Below, one piece after another: positions 1 to 7,031 of a stretch of 12,022 nucleotides of DNA. The position numbers and the translations under genes were made by a program. The DNA is from Bdellovibrionales bacterium. Lineage in GTDB: Bacteria > Bdellovibrionota > UBA2361 > JAGRAS01. The first letter of the stretch is position 1. Every line of letters starts with the position of its first letter. The stretch spans positions 1 to 12,022 of the forward strand of contig JAGRAS010000018.1 of the NCBI GenBank assembly GCA_020434465.1, given 5' to 3'. The notes beneath the pieces are model-generated. The model worked only from the letters and a program-made list of their open reading frames with translations, had not been told where the DNA came from and did not search any database.

Positions 1-181
1 TGCCCGATTCAGCAAATTCTGATTAAAAAAAATATGCATCAAAGTTAACGTCAAGCCATTCGTAATTTTTATAGAATTCTTCAAGCGACCAGTTTTTTGT
101 TTTCTCCCATAATGATTTAATCTTTGGATCACCGGACTCAAGCTTTTGTAGTACTTGTGAAACTTCATTTTTTTTTTTTTT
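1..181 (-). pseudogene. argS: Continuation of argS beyond the first in-frame stop (partial, off left edge)
   Basis: Read in the same frame as the upstream argS part, the minus strand after TAA 182-184 gives four Lys codons from the A run, an Asn, then EVSQVLQKLESGDPKIKSLW and a segment ending LDVNFDAYFF. This is the normal ArgRS catalytic-domain stretch following the EFLGR motif (compare the usual KLESGDP...LW...WSL..F pattern). A second in-frame TAA sits at 23-25, right after an 8-T run, followed by SEFAESG, where ArgRS proteins usually have an ESE-like sequence. The frame never changes, so these are nonsense codons rather than simple frameshifts. Since argS is normally essential, either a second copy exists, or the homopolymer-flanked stops are sequence errors, or some readthrough occurs. 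Confidence 0.7.
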
Positions 182-183
182 TT
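168..183 (-). repeat. 16-nt poly-A run on the argS coding strand
   Basis: Sixteen consecutive T on the plus strand (A on the argS strand) directly follow the T of the TAA stop at 182-184. Runs this long are prone to replication, polymerase and sequencing slippage. The net length leaves ArgRS sequence on both sides in the same frame. Loss of one T before the run plus gain of one A would turn the TAA into a Lys codon without changing the frame downstream. Confidence 0.9.
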
Positions 184-1204
184 AAATTTCAAGCGGTTTT
201 AAATCTGCTGAGACTTCTTCTGTAGGAAATAAATTTGCGACTTCGGTTCCAACTGGAACATTTTCATCTAGCACTAAAACACTAGAATTATCGTCTGATA
301 AGCCAATCTCTGCTGCTGCACATAACATGCCTTCACTAAGAATTCCCTTTTTTTCAACTAAGGTAACAGTTTTATCACCAAGTTTTGTTCCAGGCTGAGC
401 GTATGGAACAATATTATCTTTTGAAAACCCAGCAACCCCAGTTACAACAATTTTTTCTCCAGCAAAAGTATCAAGCTTAACCACTAGCCAAGCTGGGTTA
501 TTAGGGTGGGTGGAAATTTCTGTAACTTTAGCAGCAGTTACTCCTTCATAGGGAGCTTTTGAAAGCGCAGAAAGATCTAATAAATCATTGGCATTGGAAT
601 ACATTCTACCTAAAAATTCACCTTTTTTTTCTGTCGGTTCTTCACCCTGGTAAATTTGGGTATAATACCAAAGGCACTTAGAAACATGTGTACCTTCATC
701 ACCTAAGTAATTAACAGGGATAGTTTCGTGACCACACCAATCGAAAATTCTAACAATTGAATCGCCAAGCGATGCACATCTAATATGTCCTACATGAAAT
801 TCTTTATGAGTATTTGGTTGAGAAAATTCAATCATTACTTTATCTTCTTGTGAGGGTCTTCTTTCAGTAAATTTTCCGGAAAGAATTTCAGAAATGATTT
901 CTCCAGCAAATAAAGCTTTGTTAAAACTAAAATTCAAATATGGCCCAGTGGCGGTAACTGCGGAAAACTCATTTGAGGAATCAATAAAGTCTTGACATTT
1001 TCCTGCAAGAGTTTGGGCGATTTGTTGCGGAGATTTTTTGAGTTCTTTTGCTAAAATAAAGCAAGGGAAGGCTAAATCTCCTAAGTTTATATCTTTAGGT
1101 GTTTCCAGTAATGCAGATATGTCTTCAGCAGAAACATTTAGATCTGCTTGGTGTAACTTAAGAATTCCATAAAGATTTTCTGCTAAAAGCTTTTTCTTTG
1201 ACAT
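182..1204 (-). CDS. argS: Arginyl-tRNA synthetase, N-terminal part with inserted OB-fold tRNA-binding domain, ends at an in-frame TAA
   Basis: ArgRS attaches arginine to tRNA(Arg) using ATP in the cytosol. The 340-aa open part starts at ATG 1204. Residues about 5-110 look like the ArgRS N-terminal tRNA-binding domain. The catalytic domain follows, with a class I HIGH box as HVGH (137-140) inside a typical SQPNTHKEFHVGH stretch, then NYLGDEGTHV (165-174) and EFLGRMY (196-202). Residues about 222-327 do not belong to ordinary ArgRS: they read like the PheT/EMAP-type OB-fold (THPNN near 232, SEGMLC 290-295, GLSDD 301-305, PVGTEV 317-322). A TAA at 182-184 then stops the frame, although ArgRS sequence resumes downstream in the same frame (see 1-181). 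The KMSKS-type motif and anticodon-binding domain lie outside the window. No clear Shine-Dalgarno precedes the ATG; a TATACT element at 1245-1250 may be its -10. It could be a real N-terminal fragment, a pseudogene or a sequence error. Confidence 0.85.
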   Translation of the reverse strand: MSKKKLLAENLYGILKLHQADLNVSAEDISALLETPKDINLGDLAFPCFILAKELKKSPQQIAQTLAGKCQDFIDSSNEFSAVTATGPYLNFSFNKALFAGEIISEILSGKFTERRPSQEDKVMIEFSQPNTHKEFHVGHIRCASLGDSIVRIFDWCGHETIPVNYLGDEGTHVSKCLWYYTQIYQGEEPTEKKGEFLGRMYSNANDLLDLSALSKAPYEGVTAAKVTEISTHPNNPAWLVVKLDTFAGEKIVVTGVAGFSKDNIVPYAQPGTKLGDKTVTLVEKKGILSEGMLCAAAEIGLSDDNSSVLVLDENVPVGTEVANLFPTEEVSADLKPLEI

Positions 1205-1407
1205 TTAATATTTTTAATAAGTTAGCAAATTACCTAAAATAATTAGTATAATTTAATTTTCTCTTTTGATTTGAGACGAGTTCTAGCATAATGTCAAGAA
1301 TAACGGGTTCTTACAATGCAGAATTTTATTAGAAATAAATCGCATCGGCTTGCATTGGCTACGCATCAGTAGGAAGCCTAGAAAGTAATTAAGTGTTGTT
1401 TTGCTAA

Positions 1408-2241
1408 ATGGGATTTGGGAGTTTAATTTCAGCAGAAGATAATAGCAGAGACCTTCAAATGGTAGAAGGCATTGCAGCGGATACCTTTCGTTGCCTGAGC
1501 CTTGGCTCGCCAAGAGAAAGAACTATATTACTTGGGGTTTTTATTAAGCAGCTTTTAAACTGTATTGAAAACTCGTTAACTCGAAAAGATGTTGTTACAA
1601 ACGATACAATTTCGTCGATAAAATCTTTTGATGCAGCAGTTAGAGTGAGTTTAAGCTCAAGCTCTCAAGGGCAAAGATTTCAACTAATTAATGAACTACC
1701 GAGTTTATTAACAGACACAGAGCAACTAATAGAATTTTTAAGTACTTTAAGCCAAGCTTTGGAAAATGGAGAGAAGTTGACTTTTAATGATTACTTTACG
1801 GCTGGTAATGATACAGCTATTTTCTATAGCAAGCTTTTGCCACTAGCCTTTAATCGAGAATCTAGAAACACAACGGAAAATAATCAGAGTAGATCCATAG
1901 TTTCAAGACTAGTTAGAACCTTGGAAGAATTTTCGAAACTAAAAGATCAAGATCAATTATATAAAATGATTAGTGATGTTAGAGTTCAGTTAGATATTGT
2001 GCATCTATTGGCTACACAAACCTTAAATACTATTGAGAGCGGTAGCAAAAAAGCTCATCTCTTAATGCAGCTTATACCAGAAACATTAGCTTGCTTATAT
2101 GCATTTCGATTAATAGAGAAATTTCCTCATGAACCGTATGTACTGCATACTTCCGATTTAGATTTCACTCAATGGAGAGACTTAAAACGAGCAGTGGGGA
2201 AAATTGTTAAAGATATTGGTCCAGCATTTTTAGCAGCTTGA
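1408..2241 (+). CDS. Unrecognised 277-aa protein
   Basis: I do not recognise this protein. It is 277 aa, soluble-looking and probably mostly helical, with no signal peptide, membrane segment or nucleotide-binding motif visible. A Ser-rich patch (SLSSSSQGQ, about residues 81-89) separates two helix-rich regions, and the C-terminal part contains two Leu-rich helices (about 192-235). The start ATG at 1408 lacks a good Shine-Dalgarno; the only purine-rich stretch upstream (GTAGGAAG near 1371) is too far away. It is divergent from argS and 44-59 nt upstream of the methyltransferase on the same strand, so the two may be cotranscribed. It ends with TGA. The long open frame with ordinary amino-acid composition supports a real gene; its function is unknown. 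Confidence 0.65.
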   Translation: MGFGSLISAEDNSRDLQMVEGIAADTFRCLSLGSPRERTILLGVFIKQLLNCIENSLTRKDVVTNDTISSIKSFDAAVRVSLSSSSQGQRFQLINELPSLLTDTEQLIEFLSTLSQALENGEKLTFNDYFTAGNDTAIFYSKLLPLAFNRESRNTTENNQSRSIVSRLVRTLEEFSKLKDQDQLYKMISDVRVQLDIVHLLATQTLNTIESGSKKAHLLMQLIPETLACLYAFRLIEKFPHEPYVLHTSDLDFTQWRDLKRAVGKIVKDIGPAFLAA

Positions 2242-2300
2242 GTTTGCCAGGTTTTTTAAGGTCTACAGCGCTCTTTTAAATTTTTATGGAGAACTTTCCA

Positions 2301-3107
2301 ATGCCAAGTACTTTGGAAATTTGTAGAACCAGTTTTGATGAAATTGCAAAACTTTATGATGAAGCAAGGCCATGTTATCCTCAGCAGTTAGTAAAAGATG
2401 TTTTTAGGCATGCAGAATTACCAATTGAAAATCCAAAAATCTTAGAAATTGGTTCCGGCACTGGAAAAGCAACGGAAAACTTTGTTTTTCCCAAATGTGA
2501 GTTTCATTGTATTGAGCCTGGTTTAAAGTCAATCAAAATAGCGCGAAATAAACTTGCAAGTTTTAAAAACTTACATTTTACAAATGCTCGTTTTGAAGAA
2601 TGGAATAATCCAGGGGAAAAGTTTGATTTGGTTATTTCTGGCCAGGCATTTCACTGGCTCGATGTTGATTTAGGCTTGGTTAAAGTTGCAGATGTTCTCA
2701 AAGTTAATGCGTGTTTTGCATTGTTTTGGAATACGCTTGCCCCTGACTCCTCTGATCTGGATATTGTTCTAGATCAGATTTATCATAAATATGTTCCATT
2801 TTTGAGCAGAAATTTAGTGGAATCTTTACCAGATGAAACTATAATCGAACTTCAAACAAAGCTAAGAAATTCTGGTAAGTTTGAGAGAGTTATAACTAAA
2901 CGTTATACTTGGACAATTGATTATAGTGCCAAAGCTTATATCAACTTAATGAAGACTTTTACTGATGTACATTTATTGTCTGATGGGATTAAAAAAGCTT
3001 TACTTGAAAGAATTGAAACAGAGATTGAAAATTCAGGTGGTGTCTATACCAAAACATATCGAGCTGTATTGTTAGTGGCGAAAAAAGTTACTGATATTGT
3101 AAATTAA
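2301..3107 (+). CDS. Class I SAM-dependent methyltransferase
   Basis: A 268-aa Rossmann-fold methyltransferase of the Methyltransf_11/25 type; the substrate is not predictable. The N-terminal YDEARPCYP (19-27) is the usual lead-in of this group. Motif I is LEIGSGTG (48-55), which binds SAM, followed by an acidic residue in CIEPG (70-74). The motif IV region is [14 protein letters not shown] (108-121), with the HW typical of small-molecule methyltransferases. I chose the ATG at 2301 over the in-frame ATG at 2286 because GGAG at 2288-2291 lies 9 nt before it and overlaps the earlier ATG, which itself has no ribosome site; the upstream choice would add only five residues (MENFP). Its TAA shares the bases TTAA with the stop of the convergent ung gene. 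Confidence 0.85.
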   Translation: MPSTLEICRTSFDEIAKLYDEARPCYPQQLVKDVFRHAELPIENPKILEIGSGTGKATENFVFPKCEFHCIEPGLKSIKIARNKLASFKNLHFTNARFEEWNNPGEKFDLVISGQAFHWLDVDLGLVKVADVLKVNACFALFWNTLAPDSSDLDIVLDQIYHKYVPFLSRNLVESLPDETIIELQTKLRNSGKFERVITKRYTWTIDYSAKAYINLMKTFTDVHLLSDGIKKALLERIETEIENSGGVYTKTYRAVLLVAKKVTDIVN

Positions 3108-3811
3108 AAACTATCTATTGCCCAATTGATTGCTTGAATACCATTCTCAGTGAGATGCTTGTTTGCTTTTGAAAAATGTTTGCATCCAAGAAAGCCACGA
3201 TGTGCAGACAGTGGAGAAGGGTGAGGTGCACTAAGCACTAAATGCCGAGATTGATCAACTTTCTGAGCTTTTTGTTTAGCGCTTGAACCCCAAAGCAGAA
3301 AAACTAAGCCATCACGCCTTTGATTTAATTCATCAATAATACGATCTGTAAAAATCTCCCAACCTTTATTTTGATGGGATTGAGGCTTTCCAGCTTCAAC
3401 AGTCAAGACAGTGTTTAATAGCAGTACGCCTTCTTTAGCCCAACTTTCTAAGCAGCCGTGGTTTGGTGGGCTAATTCCAAGGTCGCTTTCAAGTTCTTTG
3501 AAAATATTAATAAGAGAAGGTGGTTTAGCAATTCCTTTGCACACAGAAAAGCATAAGCCATGTGCTTGCCCTGCTCCATGATAAGGATCTTGGCCTAGAA
3601 TTACCGCTTTGACATCAGAAAAAGGAGTTAAAGAAAGCGCATTAAATACTTCTGCATTTGGAGGATAAATTATTTTGCCTCCGCTACGTTCTTGTTCGAC
3701 AAAAGCCAGAGTATCTTTAAAGTATTTCTTTCCTTTCTCTTCTTTTAAAACATCAGCCCAGGTTAAAGGGAGTTCATTAGGTGAAAAAAGATTGGCTTGG
3801 GATTTTTGCAT
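3104..3811 (-). CDS. ung: Uracil-DNA glycosylase (family 1)
   Basis: Removes uracil from DNA as the first step of base-excision repair. The 235-aa length is normal for family 1 UDG. The water-activating loop GQDPYHG (73-79) holds the catalytic Asp75 and the Tyr77 that excludes thymine. LLNT (131-134) contains the uracil-reading Asn. The minor-groove loop [13 protein letters not shown] (197-209) carries the catalytic His197. LLWGSSAK (172-179) is also typical. It is the last gene of a minus-strand operon: its start is 1 nt after the rsgA stop, and its Shine-Dalgarno (AAGGA, about 8 nt before ATG) is built from the last codons of rsgA, which suggests translational coupling. No terminator is visible at the convergent end. 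The assignment is firm. Confidence 0.97.
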   Translation of the reverse strand: MQKSQANLFSPNELPLTWADVLKEEKGKKYFKDTLAFVEQERSGGKIIYPPNAEVFNALSLTPFSDVKAVILGQDPYHGAGQAHGLCFSVCKGIAKPPSLINIFKELESDLGISPPNHGCLESWAKEGVLLLNTVLTVEAGKPQSHQNKGWEIFTDRIIDELNQRRDGLVFLLWGSSAKQKAQKVDQSRHLVLSAPHPSPLSAHRGFLGCKHFSKANKHLTENGIQAINWAIDSF

Positions 3812-3812
3812 A

Positions 3813-4721
3813 TTAAAATTCCTTAAATCGCTGAATTTCTTTAATCATTCCCAAATAAGAATCATAACGAGAAGTAGATATCAAGGATTTTAAGACTGCA
3901 TTTTTAACTTCACAATTTGGCTCTGCTAAGTGTAAACAATCATTGAATTCACAGCTTTTTGAATATGATCGAAATTCTATAAAACCTTGCTCAATTTGCC
4001 TTTCTGTGAAATTTGATATTCCAAAACTTTGAATTCCGGGCAAATCAATAAGCAAGCCTTCCTCATTTGACTGTGTTTTATTAATATATGCAATTGCTTG
4101 AGTTGTTGTTTGTTTACCTTGGCCGGTTTTTTCACTTACTTCTGAAGTTCGCTGATCTGCATCAGGAATTATTAAATTAAGTAAGGTGCTTTTCCCAACG
4201 CCGGAAATGCCTGTTAACGCTACTATATTAAAACTCGGATTATTGAGTACCTGATTAATTTTATCCATGCCAATTTTGTCTTGCGCGCTCACACGAAGCA
4301 CTTCTGTTCCAAGAGCTTCATAAATTTTTATAAGATCTTCAGTATTATCTAAGTTAGTATCAATTTTGTTAACGATTAATTTGCAATCAATATTCTCAAT
4401 GGCGCCAGTTGCTAAAACTCGATCAATAAACTGTGTGTTGAACAATGGCTCGGTTGCAGCCACAACTAAAACCAGATCTAAATTCGTTGCAATAACTTTA
4501 GTTTTTTTATTATAACTTCTCTTAAATGAGTTTTTACGTTCAATTAGCTTAGTAACAAAATAATGACCATCATCAAGGTTGTATTCTATTAAATCTCCAA
4601 CATAAACATCTGCTAAACCTGAGGCAGTTTTTGCCCGCAAATATTCTTTATTTGAGGTGTAAATATCAACATATCTTCTAGTTGTACTTATTACTCTTGC
4701 AGAAAACTTATCTGGACACAT
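3813..4721 (-). CDS. rsgA: Ribosome small-subunit-dependent GTPase RsgA
   Basis: RsgA (YjeQ) is a circularly permuted GTPase that checks late 30S subunit maturation. This 302-aa copy has the full domain order: an N-terminal OB-fold (about 5-70), then permuted GTPase motifs G4 NKID (118-121), G5 SAQ (145-147), G1 P-loop GISGVGKST (171-179), a switch region with TTT (205-207) and G3 DLPG (226-229). A zinc knuckle follows with C257, C262, H264 and C270. All key residues are present. The ATG start at 4721 is 2 nt after the stop of the upstream membrane-protein gene, so the pair is certainly cotranscribed; no strong Shine-Dalgarno is visible, consistent with coupled translation. Slightly shorter than E. 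coli RsgA, mostly at the N-terminus. Confidence 0.96.
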   Translation of the reverse strand: MCPDKFSARVISTTRRYVDIYTSNKEYLRAKTASGLADVYVGDLIEYNLDDGHYFVTKLIERKNSFKRSYNKKTKVIATNLDLVLVVAATEPLFNTQFIDRVLATGAIENIDCKLIVNKIDTNLDNTEDLIKIYEALGTEVLRVSAQDKIGMDKINQVLNNPSFNIVALTGISGVGKSTLLNLIIPDADQRTSEVSEKTGQGKQTTTQAIAYINKTQSNEEGLLIDLPGIQSFGISNFTERQIEQGFIEFRSYSKSCEFNDCLHLAEPNCEVKNAVLKSLISTSRYDSYLGMIKEIQRFKEF

Positions 4722-4723
4722 TT

Positions 4724-5221
4724 TTATTTTCTAATAGCAGTATCAATTACAGATGAGATTTCTGGCTTTTGTACTTCAGCTTGCATACTCTGATAATATT
4801 CCTTTAATTTTTGCAGTATATCTATGATATATTGTAAAACTGCCATCCAATCTACATGTGGCAATAATGCACTGATTAATAAGCTACAAATTGTAAATAC
4901 AACTGGAGCAACCAGGGCAGGTAAAAAGCCACTTACCTCAATACCCGGTAAGATTTTAACTAGAATCCAAAACAAAATTCCATTGGTTAGAAACAAGGAT
5001 AAAGCTTGTGATGAAATACTATTTGGAATATTAAAGAAAAGAGCAGCGTCCCAAATCTTAGAATTCATGAAAGCTATTGCGACTACTGTTATGAATGCAC
5101 CGAAAACACTAGTGATTCTAAGTTTAGGGATAAGCAAGGCAGTGATTGCCATAGCAATGGTTTGTAGAACCCAATAATCTAAGTTAAAAGATAAAAGCTG
5201 GCTAATATCACGCATGCCCAT
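4724..5221 (-). CDS. YvlD/phage-holin-4-like membrane protein
   Basis: A 165-aa inner-membrane protein with about four hydrophobic helices (roughly residues 14-32, 37-52, 71-92 and 98-118), followed by a soluble helical tail of about 45 residues. The LPGIEVSGFLPALVAP stretch (91-106) matches the pattern of the phage_holin_4_2/YvlD family, a widespread chromosomal membrane family of unclear function; the name does not imply a phage origin. It heads the operon with rsgA and ung. Two ATGs are possible, at 5221 and, two codons later, at 5215; neither has a clear ribosome site. The C-terminal tail is longer than in the short family members I recall. Confidence 0.75.
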   Translation of the reverse strand: MGMRDISQLLSFNLDYWVLQTIAMAITALLIPKLRITSVFGAFITVVAIAFMNSKIWDAALFFNIPNSISSQALSLFLTNGILFWILVKILPGIEVSGFLPALVAPVVFTICSLLISALLPHVDWMAVLQYIIDILQKLKEYYQSMQAEVQKPEISSVIDTAIRK

Positions 5222-5275
5222 TATTCTACTAAGTTCTTTAAATTAATGGAACAATAAAAAGATTGTAATTACTTT

Positions 5276-5303
5276 AAGATAGGAGCTTTTTAAGTGTTTA
5301 CAA
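5276..5303 (-). promoter_or_regulatory. Possible sigma70 promoter of the membrane protein-rsgA-ung operon
   Basis: On the minus strand TTGTAA (5298-5303) and TATCTT (5276-5281) are separated by 16 nt, a loose match to -35 and -10 boxes, about 55 nt before the first start codon. This is found by eye only. Confidence 0.25.
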
Positions 5304-5357
5304 GAATATTTACGCTTGTTAGTGGACATTTGAATAAACAGTGCTTAGATTAGTCTT

Positions 5358-5807
5358 ATGAGTATGATTAAACAAGAAATAACTAAGCTTTTTGAATTTT
5401 ATCGAAACTTCACAGCAAACTTCATAGCGGGAGTTGCTAAGAATAAAAAATTTGCAGTCGGTAAACTTTCTCAAGCAAGGAAAGTAGATAGGTTTTTATT
5501 ATTGATGTTTACACCTGCTGCTGCATTCATATTGTTTGGTGTTTTAGCAGTTTTGGCACCAAAATTTATTATGCTCTTGGTTGCCTCATTTTTTATTACG
5601 CTTGGTATTTTCTTTGGATTTTTGGCCTATAAATTTTGGAGCCTAAAGAATAAATTTAAAGACTTGGCAAAAAATTATCAGGGGCAGGTTATTGTTCAAG
5701 GTTTCAATTTACGTGGTTTTAATATCGATGACTTGGAAAATGAAACCCAGGTGCTATTTGAGGATGAAGAAGACGAGGACGAAGATACGAATATTAAATT
5801 TCATTAG
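5358..5807 (+). CDS. Small two-helix membrane protein with acidic C-terminus
   Basis: A 149-aa protein of no recognised family. The basic N-terminal half (about 1-44) is followed by two adjacent hydrophobic helices (about 46-67 and 69-92) forming a likely hairpin in the membrane. A cytosolic segment with QGQVIVQGFNLRG (about 107-119) comes next, then a strongly acidic tail (EDEEDEDED, about 135-143) before a short NIKFH end. The charge pattern places both ends in the cytosol by the positive-inside rule. The start ATG at 5358 (or ATG 5364, two codons on) lacks a visible Shine-Dalgarno. It is divergent from the rsgA operon and convergent with fliG, with 14 nt between the stop codons. Function unknown. 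Confidence 0.65.
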   Translation: MSMIKQEITKLFEFYRNFTANFIAGVAKNKKFAVGKLSQARKVDRFLLLMFTPAAAFILFGVLAVLAPKFIMLLVASFFITLGIFFGFLAYKFWSLKNKFKDLAKNYQGQVIVQGFNLRGFNIDDLENETQVLFEDEEDEDEDTNIKFH

Positions 5808-5821
5808 CATTACTGATTAAA

Positions 5822-6829
5822 TTAAACCCATTCCTCCTCATTTACAGAGTTTTTAAGACTTATTTTACCTTCAGCTTCTAATTTTTTTGCGATACCAATT
5901 ATTGCTGATTGAGCTCGTTCAACATCAACTTTTCTTTTTGGCCCCATAGACTTCAACTCTTCTTCTATAAAAGTTCTAATTCGTGCAGAGACATTTAGGA
6001 GTATTTTATTAATCAACTCAGGCTTAGCAGTTTTTAAAGCAATAACTAATTGCTCTTTAGGACATTCTTGAATAATTCCTTGTAAAGATTTTTGTGGAAT
6101 CTTTTCTAGATCATCAAAAGTAAAAACAAGCTGATCAAGTTCGTCTTTTAAATCTGGCTCTAAGTCAGCAATATTATCTAAGATTCTTTTTGCATTTGTA
6201 TCGCTCATTGAATTGATAATATTAGCAGCAGATTTCTTGCCATTTAGCCAATCAGTTTTAAAGTCTTTTTCTGACAAAAGTTCTTTTCTGATTATTTCTT
6301 TTACTTCACTAATAAGAGCTGAGTTTACTGGCTTCAAGAAAGAAACACGGATCAAAATATCATATTGCTGAGTTTCATCCATTTTACCTAGAATTCTTGC
6401 TGCTTGCGAAGGATCCATCACTGATAATAGAAATGAAGCAGTTTGAATATGCTCTGCTTCAATAAAACTACTAATAACTTCATCTGGAACACTAAGTAAT
6501 AGAGATCTAATTTCTTCGGAAGAATCACCTTGCTCTAATTGATGCTGTGCTCCAAAAACTTTTTCTAAAACATCTTTAGCAAAAGCTTTACCATCAACAA
6601 GCACTTTCTCACTAGCCCGAGCAATTTTTGAAAATTCTTGGTGTACCTGTTTATGCACTTCAACGGGTGCATCACTTATTGTGGGAAATGATTTGGCAAT
6701 TCTGGCTGCTTCTTCAGGACTTAGCCTGCGCATTACTTCAGCAGCTGTGTCTTTGCCTAAACTTAGTAATAAAATGGCAGCTCTTTCAGATGGGCTTAAA
6801 GAGTCAGCTCGAACCTTATCCTTGCTCAT
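5822..6829 (-). CDS. fliG: Flagellar motor switch protein FliG
   Basis: FliG forms the rotor-side ring that receives torque from the stator and switches direction via FliM/CheY. From ATG 6829 the protein is 335 aa, the normal length. The N-terminal domain (SPSERAAILLLSLGKDTAAE) binds the MS ring protein FliF. The middle domain has EHIQTASFLLSVMDPSQAA, the FliM-binding EHPQ-like motif with Ile in place of Pro. The C-terminal torque domain contains the charged helix SARIRTFIEEELKSMGP followed by DVERAQ. A TTG at 6847 would add six residues (MTDFTY), but neither start has a clear ribosome site and the ATG fits FliG better. No other flagellar gene is in the window, so fliG stands alone here, unlike the usual fliF-fliG-fliH operon. 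Confidence 0.95.
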   Translation of the reverse strand: MSKDKVRADSLSPSERAAILLLSLGKDTAAEVMRRLSPEEAARIAKSFPTISDAPVEVHKQVHQEFSKIARASEKVLVDGKAFAKDVLEKVFGAQHQLEQGDSSEEIRSLLLSVPDEVISSFIEAEHIQTASFLLSVMDPSQAARILGKMDETQQYDILIRVSFLKPVNSALISEVKEIIRKELLSEKDFKTDWLNGKKSAANIINSMSDTNAKRILDNIADLEPDLKDELDQLVFTFDDLEKIPQKSLQGIIQECPKEQLVIALKTAKPELINKILLNVSARIRTFIEEELKSMGPKRKVDVERAQSAIIGIAKKLEAEGKISLKNSVNEEEWV

Positions 6830-6918
6830 ATATGTAAAATCGGTCAATCTTGAATTAAATTTGAGTAAAAAATTTTAAGCTGATTTTTCAGACTTTTTAA
6901 GAAATTCGAATTGAAAGT

Positions 6919-6954
6919 TAGCATAAACCTCAATGATTTTAAGAGTTTATGCTA
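6919..6954. repeat. 10-bp inverted repeat between fliG and the sugar-kinase cassette
   Basis: TAGCATAAAC (6919-6928) and its exact complement GTTTATGCTA (6945-6954) flank a 16-nt spacer. It sits 90 nt before the fliG start and 78 nt before the kinase start, in the only divergent intergenic region of this area. It could be an operator for a dimeric regulator serving either side. No T run follows, so it is not an obvious terminator. Confidence 0.5.
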
Positions 6955-7031
6955 GCAACTAAAGAACTAGTATCTAATATTCATGCAGTTTAACTTGAAG
7001 CTAAAAAAGATTTTCTAGTGCCCGAGGGTTT

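Noticed and set aside
1..168. An ATG at the end of the A run opens a minus-strand frame (MKFHKYYK...) to the window edge
   Set aside because: It is out of frame with the clear ArgRS sequence EVSQVLQKLESGDP over the same bases and has unnatural composition; it is a shadow.
23..184. UAA reassigned to an amino acid to explain the argS stops
   Set aside because: Several intact neighbours (methyltransferase, ung, rsgA, fliG, crotonase) end at TAA at the expected lengths, so TAA is a normal stop here.
1266..1292. TTGATT-N15-CATAAT as promoter of the 277-aa gene
   Set aside because: The 15-nt spacer is short and AT-rich sequence makes such matches common; not strong enough to list.
4824..5177. 117-aa plus-strand frame opposite the YvlD-like gene
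   Set aside because: Entirely antisense to a membrane protein with clear family pattern and operon context; no own ribosome site or recognisable motif.
4724..5221. Phage holin implying a prophage
   Set aside because: The holin-4 family name covers many chromosomal membrane proteins; no phage gene is nearby and it sits in a housekeeping operon.
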